Source: Candidatus Methanomethylophilaceae archaeon
Lineage (GTDB): Archaea > Thermoplasmatota > Thermoplasmata > Methanomassiliicoccales > Methanomethylophilaceae
NCBI GenBank assembly: GCA_944320495.1
Contig: CALUHR010000006.1
Span: 31,275 to 95,274 of the forward strand
Reading direction: 5' to 3'
Length of the DNA: 64,000 nucleotides
The notes under the pieces were generated by a model. It had not been told where the DNA came from. It saw only the letters and a program-made list of their open reading frames with translations, and searched no databases. Both the position numbers and the translations under genes were made by a program. Below are positions 9,804 through 17,245 of the stretch, one piece after another (position 1 is the first letter of the stretch; each line of letters starts with the position of its first letter).

Positions 9804-10346
9804 ATGACCCGGAACAGCTACTCCGGGAACTCCCTCGTCATCGGGAGGTTCCAACCGCTCCACAACGGACATATGGAGGTCCTCATGAAGTGCGCGTCCG
9901 AGTCCGAGAGGCTCATCGTGGGCATCGGCAGCGCGCAGTACTCCCACCACCCGTCCAATCCATTCACGGCCGGGGAGCGCTACCTCATGATCGACGAGTC
10001 CCTCAGGGAGGCTGGGATAGACAACTACAGCATCGTCCCCATCGAGGACCTGAACAGATACTCGGTGTGGGTCGCCCACGTGGAGTCGATGTGCCCTCCG
10101 TTCGGCAGGGTCTACACCAACAACCCGATGACCCGCAGGCTATTCGAGGAGGCGGGGTACGAGGTCAGCAATTCCCCCATGTACGACAGGTGTCGCTATT
10201 CGGGCACCGAGATCCGGAGGAGGATCCTCGAGGGCGAGGAGTGGAGGCATCTCGTGCCAGAGGCCACGGCACGCGTCATAGACCAGATAGACGGCGTGGG
10301 GCGCATCGCGGCCATCTTCAAGGGTGATTCCGGTGCTCCCCTCCGA
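9804..10346 (+). CDS. nadM: Nicotinamide-nucleotide adenylyltransferase
   Basis: Makes NAD+ from NMN and ATP. The archaeal NadM signatures are present: GRFQPLHNGHMEVL (nucleotidyltransferase HxGH motif), GSAQYSHHPSNPFTAGER, and the C-terminal YSGTEIRRRIL (ISxTxIR-type motif). Archaeal NadM is about 170-180 aa; here the frame meets its first CGA at 10344-10346, giving 180 aa. Under the standard code the ORF continues to 10853 through all of the next gene, which is clearly spurious. It overlaps the start of the CinA-type gene (10324), a second enzyme of pyridine-nucleotide metabolism, which supports the pairing. Start at ATG 9804 removes a nonconserved 16-residue extension. Confidence 0.93.
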
Positions 10347-10815
10347 GGTCACCGAGCTTCTGGACATCCTGGGTTCCCGGGGGCTGACCCTCGCATGCGC
10401 CGAATCCTGCACCGGCGGGATGATCGGAGCCGCGATAACCGAGATGCCGGGCGTGTCATCGATTTTCATGGGCAGCGCCGTCACCTACAGCAACGACGCC
10501 AAGGAGTCCATTCTAGGGGTGTCCCACCGGACGCTGCTGGATCACGGCGCGGTGAGCGCCGAGACCGCCGGGGAGATGGTCCGCGGTGCGATGCGCGCCT
10601 ACGGATCGGACACCGCGATCGCGGTCACCGGCATAGCCGGCCCAGGAGGGGCCACGGCGGAGAAGCCGGTCGGGCTTGTGTACATCGCCGTCGCAGACGG
10701 GCCGAGGGTTGTCGTCTCCAGGAACGTCTTCGACGGGGACCGCGCCCATGTCCGCGCATCCACCGTGAGGGAGGCGTGCAGGCTCCTCCGCGAGCTGATC
10801 GAGGGCAGGCTGCGA
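10324..10815 (+). CDS. pncC: CinA C-terminal family, nicotinamide-nucleotide amidohydrolase PncC
   Basis: Deamidates NMN in pyridine-nucleotide salvage. Family motifs: LACAESCTGGMIGAAIT, GSAVTYSNDAKESILGV, GAVSAETAGEM, and AVTGIAGPGGATAEKPVG. GTG start at 10324, overlapping nadM. Bacterial PncC ends shortly after the last helix (about 165 aa); here the helix ACRLLRELIEGRL is followed directly by CGA (10813-10815), giving 163 aa, and a 34-base spacer with a TTCTTATC element then leads to the next start. No other CGA occurs in the frame. Standard decoding would extend it to 11553 across the ThiF gene. Confidence 0.9.
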
Positions 10816-10849
10816 CGGATTCTTATCGGCGTCCGGCATCCCGCCGGAT

Positions 10850-11518
10850 ATGAGGTACGAGAGGCAGATCCCAGTCGTAACGGAGGACGGCCAGCGCAGG
10901 ATACAGTCCGCCCGCGTGGGCATCGCCGGATGCGGCGGTCTCGGCGTGAACGTCATAACCAATCTGGTCACCGCGGGGGTCACCCAGTTCGTACTCTGCG
11001 ACCACGATGTGCCGGACATCACGAACCTGAACCGCCAGTACATCTACTATCCGGGCGACATGAGGCCGAAGGCGGAGGTCGCCGCCCAGTGGGTCCTCGC
11101 CCTCAACCCCATAGCGGAGGTGGAGGCGCACGCGCAGCCGTTCTCCAAGGACACAGCATCGATGTTCCTGGGCTGCGACATCATCGTGGACTGCCTCGAC
11201 TCCTTCTCGGCGAGGATGGAGCTCAGCGACTTCGCAGCCGAGAACGACATCCCCTTGGTGCACGGGGGGATCGAGGGTCTGAACGGACAGATGTTCGTCA
11301 TGGTCCCGGGGGAGACGGCCACGCTCCGCGACGTCTACGGCGACAGGAGGGACCCGGAGGGTCCGCTTCCAGCCCTCGGGGCCGCAGTCGCCTGCATCGC
11401 CGCCATGCAGTCCGTCGAGGCCGTCAAGCTGCTCGCCGGGATGCCGTCGGAGGCCCGCGGGAAGCTGATAACCGTGGACATGGGCGGATGGTCCGTAGAG
11501 TCCGCGAGGATATCCTGA
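10850..11518 (+). CDS. ThiF/MoeB/HesA-family E1-like adenylyltransferase
   Basis: 222 aa. Rossmann nucleotide-binding motif VGIAGCGGLGVNVITNL, then DHDVPDITNLNRQ containing the conserved Asp and the N-R pair used for adenylation, and VDCLDSFSARMELSDFAAENDIPLVHGG. These enzymes adenylate the C-terminus of ubiquitin-like sulfur carriers (ThiS, MoaD, SAMP). The zinc-binding CxxC pairs of MoeB are absent and I see no obvious catalytic Cys, so it is closer to the short HesA/MoeB-like archaeal forms. The substrate cannot be named. Ends with TGA. Confidence 0.85.
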   Translation: MRYERQIPVVTEDGQRRIQSARVGIAGCGGLGVNVITNLVTAGVTQFVLCDHDVPDITNLNRQYIYYPGDMRPKAEVAAQWVLALNPIAEVEAHAQPFSKDTASMFLGCDIIVDCLDSFSARMELSDFAAENDIPLVHGGIEGLNGQMFVMVPGETATLRDVYGDRRDPEGPLPALGAAVACIAAMQSVEAVKLLAGMPSEARGKLITVDMGGWSVESARIS

Positions 11519-11567
11519 AGGCCAGCCCCTCGAATCATGTTTATAGGCGCTAAGGTTAGCACCGCTC

Positions 11568-12470
11568 ATGAAGCTCCTGATGACCGGGAAGGTCAAAGAG
11601 GTCTACGAGGTCGACGAGGACACCCTCGAGTTCGCATACACCGACAACATCTCCGTCTTCGACAAGATCATACCCTCCAAGGTCCCCCACAAGGGCGAGA
11701 CCCTCTGCAGGACCGCCAAGTACTGGTTCAACCTGATGAACCAGGAGGGCATCCACAACGACTTCCTGAGCGAGCCCTCCAAGGACAGGATGCGCGTCAG
11801 GAGGGTCAGGGTCATCCGCGACTACTCCAAGATCGACGGTACCACCACCAATTATCTGATCCCGCTGGAGGTCATCTGCAGGTACTACGCCGCCGGATCA
11901 CTCCTGGACAGGATCAAGTCCGGCAAGGTCACCCCCGAGCAGCTCGGCTTCCCCGCCGGTTACCAGGTCAAGAAGGGCGACAAGCTCCCGACCCCGTTCA
12001 TCGAGTGCACCACCAAGCTGGAGGCCCACGACGAGAACCTCACCGATGAGCAGGCCAAGGAGATGGCCGGGCTCTCCGACGCCGAGTTCCAGGAGATCAA
12101 GGACACCGTCCTCAGGATCGACGCCCTCATCGAGAGGGAGGCAGGCAAGCGCGGTCTCATCCACGTCGATGGCAAGAAGGAGTTCGGATACGACAAGGAC
12201 AGGAAGCTGATGGTCGTGGACACCTTCGGCACCCTGGACGAGGACCGCTGGTGGGACGCCGACGAGTACGCCAAGGGCAACATCGTCGAGCTCTCCAAGG
12301 AGTTCGTCCGCCAGTACTACCGCGAGACCGGCTATCACGACGCCCTCTACGACGCCCGCGAGAAGGGACTCCCCGAGCCGGACATACCCGCGCTCCCCCA
12401 GGAGATTATCGACCGCGTGAGCAAGCTCTACGTCGACATGTACGAGCGCATCACCGGCGAGAAGTTCTGA
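11568..12470 (+). CDS. purC: SAICAR synthetase
   Basis: Phosphoribosylaminoimidazole-succinocarboxamide synthase, step 7 of purine synthesis. Motifs: GKVKEVYEVD, TDNISVFDKIIPSKVPHKG, EVICRYYAAGS, and the C-terminal LMVVDTFGTLDEDRWW. 300 aa, within the archaeal/long-type range. Own promoter (TTTATAGGC just upstream of 11550). The frame contains no CGA in 300 codons and ends with TGA, followed at once by a strong hairpin. Confidence 0.96.
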   Translation: MKLLMTGKVKEVYEVDEDTLEFAYTDNISVFDKIIPSKVPHKGETLCRTAKYWFNLMNQEGIHNDFLSEPSKDRMRVRRVRVIRDYSKIDGTTTNYLIPLEVICRYYAAGSLLDRIKSGKVTPEQLGFPAGYQVKKGDKLPTPFIECTTKLEAHDENLTDEQAKEMAGLSDAEFQEIKDTVLRIDALIEREAGKRGLIHVDGKKEFGYDKDRKLMVVDTFGTLDEDRWWDADEYAKGNIVELSKEFVRQYYRETGYHDALYDAREKGLPEPDIPALPQEIIDRVSKLYVDMYERITGEKF

Positions 12471-12480
12471 TCAAACCCTG

Positions 12481-12500
12481 CCCCGTCCTCGTGGACGGGG
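12481..12500 (+). terminator. purC terminator
   Basis: CCCCGTCC-TCGT-GGACGGGG, a perfect 8-bp stem 10 bases after the purC stop. Confidence 0.65.
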
Positions 12501-12761
12501 CCTCTACCATCCATCGTTGTTGTGCACCGGGGATGGTATTAGTCACATATGGGAAGTCTCGAAAACCGATTGAAGGCAACATTCGCAAAACTAATTTTGA
12601 AACGTAATTTGTAAAAAATCAATTTTTTTTTTGGAAATATGGATATCGGCAAGGGTCCGAAGTATCACTGGACCATTGCATTTCGATAGGCGGATCAGCA
12701 GGGGCCCATGGTCCCATTATAAAGCGTCGGTCGACGATCCCCGTCGCAGGAGAGTACCCGA
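12501..12761. promoter_or_regulatory. AT-rich intergenic region with promoter
   Basis: Contains an A/T-rich stretch with a run of ten Ts near 12625, and no convincing gene. A CATTATAAAG element at about 12714-12723 is the likely TATA box for the next gene, whose Shine-Dalgarno is GGAGAG. Confidence 0.45.
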
Positions 12762-13325
12762 ATGAAGGATCTCGGAGTGAAGCCCTACGTGTTCCCGATG
12801 CCGGTGGCCCTCATAGCCACCTACAACGACGATGGTACGGTCGATGTCATGAACATGGCCTGGGGAGGCATATGCGAGGCCGACAAGGTCGCGCTCAACC
12901 TCGACGGCGGTCACAGGACCACGGAGAACATCCGCAGGAGGAGGGCGTTCACGCTGAGTCTCCCGGATGTGGCGCACATCGCCGAGGCGGACTACTTCGG
13001 CATAGCGTCGGCCAACGACGTCTCTGACAAGTTCGAGAGGACCGGCCTGACCGCCGAGAGGAGTGCCAGGGTGGACGCGCCCGTCGTCAGGGAGTTCCCC
13101 CTGACGCTGGAATGCACCCTGCACGAGGAGCAGAAGGTCGGGAACGACGTCCGCTTCGTCGGCCGGATCGTGAACGTGCTCGCCGACGAGAGGGTCCTCG
13201 ACGACAAGGGGAACGTCGACCCGGTGAAGCTGGACCCGGTGATGTACGACACCTTCCAGAGCGGCTACTACGCCCTCGGGAGGAAGGTCGGCCAGGCCTG
13301 GGACACGGGCGGGAAGTACAATTGA
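12762..13325 (+). CDS. Flavin reductase-like (flavoredoxin, FMN split-barrel) protein
   Basis: 187 aa. Matches the flavin-reductase/flavoredoxin family of FMN-binding split-barrel proteins: VALIATYNDDGTVDVMNMAWGG (substrate and FMN site), LNLDGGHRTTENIRRRRAFTLSLP, DYFGIASANDVSDKF. Homologues in anaerobic archaea are often annotated flavoredoxin and move electrons between flavin and iron-sulfur partners; the specific partner is not evident here. Monocistronic. Confidence 0.85.
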   Translation: MKDLGVKPYVFPMPVALIATYNDDGTVDVMNMAWGGICEADKVALNLDGGHRTTENIRRRRAFTLSLPDVAHIAEADYFGIASANDVSDKFERTGLTAERSARVDAPVVREFPLTLECTLHEEQKVGNDVRFVGRIVNVLADERVLDDKGNVDPVKLDPVMYDTFQSGYYALGRKVGQAWDTGGKYN

Positions 13326-13333
13326 GAGAACAA

Positions 13334-13357
13334 GGAGGCCGGTCCCGCCGGACCTCC
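13334..13357. terminator. Convergent terminator
   Basis: GGAGG..GGTCC-CGCC-GGACC.CTCC imperfect hairpin between the convergent flavoredoxin-like gene and the UPF0179 gene; it could serve both. Confidence 0.4.
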
Positions 13358-13373
13358 GGTTAAAACCCCCGCC

Positions 13374-13799
13374 TCAGAGGAGGTCCACGGCGACGAGCCT
13401 GTCCCCTCTGGGACACTCGACGTCTTTTCCCATCTTCGCGACCGTGTACTTCGACCCCTCGGTTTTGCCGACGGGATGGCACAGACCGTAGTTCGGGCAG
13501 CCGATCTCGTCGCACTTCGAGACTGAGTAAGTGATCGTGATGCCCTCGAGCAGACCCTTCTTCGGGAGTATCGCGGGTGTCACGGTCTTCTCGACCTCGA
13601 CCGCAACGACGGGCTCGTCCTCCAGGAGGACGCAGGCATGCTCCTGTCCCCTGACGGACGTCACCCTGAAGCGCGTGCCCGCCTCAAGGTTGTGGCAGAC
13701 GTTCCTGAGCTTGCATCCGTCGCACTCCTCGGCGGGGCCGATGTAGTAGAACTCGGACCCCTCCTTCGCTATCGCCTTCCCCACGAGAGTTATGGCCAT
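13374..13799 (-). CDS. UPF0179 family protein
   Basis: 141 aa, archaea-specific family of unknown function. Conserved Cys motifs CDGCKLRNVCHNL (residues about 26-38) and CDEIGCPNYGLCHP (about 97-110) plus a late Cys-Pro (DVECPRGD) suggest a bound metal or Fe-S cluster. The ATG (13799) shares a TGATG overlap with the stop of egsA, so the two are cotranscribed. Confidence 0.88.
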   Translation of the reverse strand: MAITLVGKAIAKEGSEFYYIGPAEECDGCKLRNVCHNLEAGTRFRVTSVRGQEHACVLLEDEPVVAVEVEKTVTPAILPKKGLLEGITITYSVSKCDEIGCPNYGLCHPVGKTEGSKYTVAKMGKDVECPRGDRLVAVDLL

Positions 13800-14863
13800 C
13801 AGATCACCCCTGTGACGGTGGCCACCCTCTCGGCGACCTCCTCGGTTATGCCGTTGTCTCCCAGGATGGTGAACCTGTCCTTCCTTATTTCGGTGGCATG
13901 GGCGAGGGAGTAGACGATCTCCTCCGCGGGAATCCCCAGTTCTTTGGCGGTGGTCGGTGCCCCGATCTCGGCCAGCGCGTCCCTTATGTGTTCCCAGTCC
14001 CCTCCGTGGAGGTACATAGTCATGATGGATCCGACACCGCACTGCTCGCCGTGGAGGGCCCTGCCGGGGCATCTGAGGTCCAGCATGTGGGAGAACATGT
14101 GCTCCGCCCCGCTGGTGGGCCTGGAGCTCCCGGCGAAGCTCATGGAGACTCCCGACATGATGATCGGCTTGATGGCGATCCAGACGCTGTCCTCCACGCC
14201 TGGCTTGATGAGGCTGGACGCGTCGAGGATCTCCTCGGCCGCGTGCTTGGAGAGCGAGTAGGCGGTGCGGCTGAAGGATTCGCCCTTCAGCCTCCTGGCG
14301 AAGTCCCAGTCCATGATCGCCGTGAGATTGGAGATGACGTCCGCGCACCCGGAGGCGAGGAGCCTGTACGGTGCCTGGCTGATGATCTCGGTATCCGCCA
14401 GGACGCCCATGGGGGACGCGGATTCGATGGATCTGGACCCTTCGGCGGATTTGAGCGAGGCCCTGTTGGAGGCTATGCCGTCGTGGGATGCGGACGTGGG
14501 GATGGCGACGAACGGGAGATGGAGCTCGTTGGAGACGACCTTGGCGAGGTCGATCTTGCTCCCCCCGCCGACGGCGAGTATGAACGATGACCCGGACTCC
14601 CTGGCCCTCCTGCAGATGAGGTCGACGTTCTCCTGGGTGGCGTCCCCGACCCTGCACATGTCCAGGTCGTAGCCGTCCATGATGTCCATCACGCGCTTCC
14701 CGGCCACCTCGGCGGTCCTGCCGCCGGTGATGATCGTGCCCGCCCCTCTGAAGTGCAGCCTCTCGCACATGCCGCGGACGTCCTCGATGACGCCATGGCC
14801 GGCCACGACGTCCCTGGGCATCTCGACGGCCTTGACCTTGCTGAAGTATCCCATCTCGCTCAC
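13799..14863 (-). CDS. egsA: sn-glycerol-1-phosphate dehydrogenase
   Basis: Makes the G1P backbone of archaeal membrane lipids from dihydroxyacetone phosphate. 354 aa. Motifs: FILAVGGGSKIDLAKVVS (NAD binding), VAIPTSASHDGIASNRAS, metal ligands in the SGAEHMFSHMLDL and LHGEQCGVGSIM regions. Upstream member of an operon with UPF0179, with which it shares the TGATG junction. The complete frame was checked and contains no CGA. Confidence 0.96.
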   Translation of the reverse strand: MSEMGYFSKVKAVEMPRDVVAGHGVIEDVRGMCERLHFRGAGTIITGGRTAEVAGKRVMDIMDGYDLDMCRVGDATQENVDLICRRARESGSSFILAVGGGSKIDLAKVVSNELHLPFVAIPTSASHDGIASNRASLKSAEGSRSIESASPMGVLADTEIISQAPYRLLASGCADVISNLTAIMDWDFARRLKGESFSRTAYSLSKHAAEEILDASSLIKPGVEDSVWIAIKPIIMSGVSMSFAGSSRPTSGAEHMFSHMLDLRCPGRALHGEQCGVGSIMTMYLHGGDWEHIRDALAEIGAPTTAKELGIPAEEIVYSLAHATEIRKDRFTILGDNGITEEVAERVATVTGVI

Positions 14864-14911
14864 GCATCCTGATGGGTGCAGATTATTAATTCAATTTCCC
14901 ATGGACGGGAT

Positions 14912-15454
14912 ATGCCAGCAGCCCTGATACTGTGCGGAAGCGCGCGCGAGGACGGAGTCACCGAGAGGATGTGCCGCACCGCATCGGAGACCCTGGAGTC
15001 GATGGGATACGACACCGTCTCCATCCGCATCACCGACGATGTCTCCCATTGCAGGGACTGCGGACTCTGCAGGGGCGGCCGTTGCGTCCTGGACGACGCG
15101 ATGTCGGGGATATACGAGGAGTTCGCGAAGGCGGACCTCCTGGTGCTGGCGACACCGGTGCACTTCAGCGGCCCGTCGTCGCTGATCAAGTCCGCCGTGG
15201 ACAGGTTCCAGCCGTACTGGTACAACAGGGGCCTGTCCCATCCGTCCGTCGCCCTGGGACTCGTCTGTGCGGGAAGCGACTCCCCCAGGTTCGGACCCAC
15301 CGAGAGCATCTTCAGGGCGTTCTGCGCAACCGTCGGGATGAGATGGCTGGGTCAGTTGGAGTTCCCCGATACCGACAGGAACGGAGGGGAGGGCGCGGCG
15401 GAGGCCGTGGAGGGATTCATCAGAAGCGCGGTCGGAGCCTCAGCGGAGCAATGA
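14912..15454 (+). CDS. NADPH-dependent FMN reductase / iron-sulfur flavoprotein family
   Basis: 180 aa from ATG 14912 (a longer start at 14876 lacks family support). Flavodoxin-like: LILCGSAREDGVTERM (phosphate loop), CRDCGLCRGGRCVLDD with the compact four-Cys cluster motif, and LVLATPVHFSGPSSLIKSAVDRF. This is the layout of archaeal iron-sulfur flavoproteins, which carry one 4Fe-4S and FMN and act in electron transfer or O2/H2O2 detoxification. Converges on the next gene with a 23-base overlap at the 3' ends. Confidence 0.85.
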   Translation: MPAALILCGSAREDGVTERMCRTASETLESMGYDTVSIRITDDVSHCRDCGLCRGGRCVLDDAMSGIYEEFAKADLLVLATPVHFSGPSSLIKSAVDRFQPYWYNRGLSHPSVALGLVCAGSDSPRFGPTESIFRAFCATVGMRWLGQLEFPDTDRNGGEGAAEAVEGFIRSAVGASAEQ

Positions 15455-16112
15455 GGAGGCCGGTGCAGCATCCCTCCATGGCGGACCCGTCGGTGACGAA
15501 CGGGACGCTAAGGGGATGCAGGTCGAGGACCCTCTCCCACTTGTATGCGGTCACCGAGCCGTCGGTGTCCAGGATGCACGTCCTATGGAATCCCAGATCA
15601 TCCAGGCGCCCGATCGTCTCCCTCAGGTCCGCCGGAGCGATGGAGCGGTTCACGACCTTGCCGTTCCTGACGAACACCGTCGGGATGGCGCTGTCCGACA
15701 TGGACAGGATATCCTGGAGATCATCGTCCGACGCCACCGCGTGATAGGGGAACAGAACCGACTCCGCGGTCGTGTTGAACGCGTCCATGAGGTCGTCCGC
15801 GTCCTGCACCCATGCCAGGAACCATATGTCCCGTCCGCGGAGCCTCATGCCCTTGAGGACGGCCTCGCGGAACCCGCGGGCACGTATGCTGTCCCAGTCG
15901 ACGACCACGGCGGGTTCGCGGGTCTCTCCGCGCGGGATCGATGCCGCCGCGTCGGCGAACGGGATGACGCGGTCCCCCGTCTCGGGGAGGCATCTCCCCT
16001 CGGGTACGGAGACGGCGCCGATGGCGTCCTCTCCCATCTCGACTGCGAACACGGCCGGGATCTGCATGTCATCCCCCAAGGCCAGCATCGCGTATAGCGG
16101 TTGCGGGGACAT
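15432..16112 (-). CDS. Conserved hypothetical protein
   Basis: I do not recognise this 226-aa protein. It is soluble, with alternating beta/alpha elements: AVVVDWDSIRARGFREAVLKG, IWFLAWVQDADDLMDAF, and AIPTVFVRNGKVV. The layout suggests a TIM-barrel or phosphatase-like fold but no catalytic motif is clear. Start at ATG 16112. The frame meets CGA at 15432-15434, three codons before TGA (15420); the CGA end reduces the overlap with the convergent flavoprotein gene from 35 to 23 bases. Confidence 0.6.
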
Positions 16113-16192
16113 GTAAACGGCCCTTACCAAAACGGCCTGAGAGGGAACCTTATTAACAACGTTGACAGGGATGCCGACACAGAGGTTTCCAA

Positions 16193-16567
16193 ATGAGCGC
16201 GAAATTCATCTGCGAGAAATGCGGCACCGCCGTCGAGGTTCTGTACAAGGGAGGATGCAACCCGTCCTGCTGCGGCCAGCCCATGAAGGAGGCCGAGTAC
16301 AGGACCGAGGACGCCGCCAAGGAGAAGCACGTCCCCTACATCACCCGCGAGGGCGACATGGTGCGCGTCGTCGTCGGAAAGGAGACCCTCCACCCGATGA
16401 CCGAGGAGCACTACATCGTCTACATCGAGATCGACGCCGACGGCATCCTGATGAGGAAGTACCTCAAGCCCGGAGACGCCCCCGAGGCGTGCTTCAAGAC
16501 CGATGCCGAGAACATCGTCGCCTACGAGATGTGCAACAAGCACGGGTTCTGGCAGTCCAACCAGTGA
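16193..16567 (+). CDS. dfx: Desulfoferrodoxin / superoxide reductase
   Basis: Reduces superoxide without making O2, protecting a strict anaerobe. 124 aa, two-domain form: N-terminal desulforedoxin-type site CEKCG...CCGQP (FeCys4), C-terminal neelaredoxin site with EKHVPYI, HPMTEEHYI and CNKHG, giving the four-His one-Cys iron. Own promoter with TTATTAAC upstream. Confidence 0.96.
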   Translation: MSAKFICEKCGTAVEVLYKGGCNPSCCGQPMKEAEYRTEDAAKEKHVPYITREGDMVRVVVGKETLHPMTEEHYIVYIEIDADGILMRKYLKPGDAPEACFKTDAENIVAYEMCNKHGFWQSNQ

Positions 16568-16571
16568 TCCC

Positions 16572-16590
16572 GGGGGCCCTCCGGGCCCCC
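16572..16590 (+). terminator. dfx terminator
   Basis: GGGGGCCC-TCC-GGGCCCCC, 8-bp stem 4 bases after the stop. Confidence 0.65.
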
Positions 16591-16684
16591 CGACAAAACA
16601 GCGGGATTCCCACGTCCCGTGACCTTCCCCTGTTCTTGTATTTATATGGCCAAGGGTTCACCCGCCTCAGTAAAGGTGACTGCG

Positions 16685-17158
16685 ATGGCCAAGAAGATCA
16701 TCGAGACCACTGGTGACGACGCGAAAGCGAAAGCCAGGCACGCGAAGCTCGCCAGGGAGCGCGAGGAGGCCGAGGAGAAGGAGAAGAACCGCGCCTCGGA
16801 CGAGTACTGGAGGAACCGCCGCGCCAACGAGAAGCGCAAGGAGGAGATCAAGAAGCTCCCGAAGGAGGAGCGCGCCGAGGCCAAGAGGAAGCTCCGCGAG
16901 GACATCCGCGCCAACAAGGAGAACTACAAGCGCGAGAAGCGCGAGCTCCGCGAGAAGGAAAGGGCCGAGAGGGAGGCCGCGAAGAACGTCCACGCCGCCC
17001 CCGCCGAGAAGCCTGCGGAGAAGGAGGCCCCGAAGGAGGAGCCGAAGGCCGCGGAGCCCGCTCCCGAGACCCCTGAGGCGCCCGCTGCCGAGGCTCCCGC
17101 CGAGGCGCCGGCCGAGACCCCTTCGAAGGCTCCGGAAGAGCCCGACAAGAAGGATTGA
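16685..17158 (+). CDS. Charged coiled-coil protein with Ala/Pro-rich tail
   Basis: 157 aa, not recognised as a named family. Residues about 10-100 are an extremely Lys/Glu/Arg-rich continuous helix (REREEAEEKEKNRASDEYW, then heptad-like KRKLREDIRANKENYKREK). Residues about 105-157 are a low-complexity Ala-Pro-Glu tail that should be disordered. ATG 16685 is preceded by AAGGTGAC and followed by the basic MAKKIIE. Could be a nucleic-acid- or ribosome-associated factor; that is inference from composition only. Confidence 0.7.
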   Translation: MAKKIIETTGDDAKAKARHAKLAREREEAEEKEKNRASDEYWRNRRANEKRKEEIKKLPKEERAEAKRKLREDIRANKENYKREKRELREKERAEREAAKNVHAAPAEKPAEKEAPKEEPKAAEPAPETPEAPAAEAPAEAPAETPSKAPEEPDKKD

Positions 17159-17180
17159 AACCAGTTTCACGTTGTTAACC

Positions 17181-17202
17181 GCCCGGGGGTATCCCCTCGG
17201 GC
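17181..17202 (+). terminator. Terminator hairpin
   Basis: GCCCGGGGG and CCCCTCGGGC pair around a TAT loop, 22 bases after the coiled-coil gene. Confidence 0.55.
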
Positions 17203-17245
17203 CCATCCAGACTTCCGTTCCCAAGGTCCTGGTTTTAAGTACCTA

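Noticed and set aside
9756..10853. A 365-codon open frame as one long NadM fusion
   Set aside because: The C-terminal half is out-of-frame translation of the pncC gene with Arg/Gly/Asp-rich shadow composition; nadM homology stops near 10325-10346.
10324..11553. A 409-codon CinA fusion protein
   Set aside because: Family similarity ends at codon 163; the remainder is antiphase reading of the ThiF-like gene.
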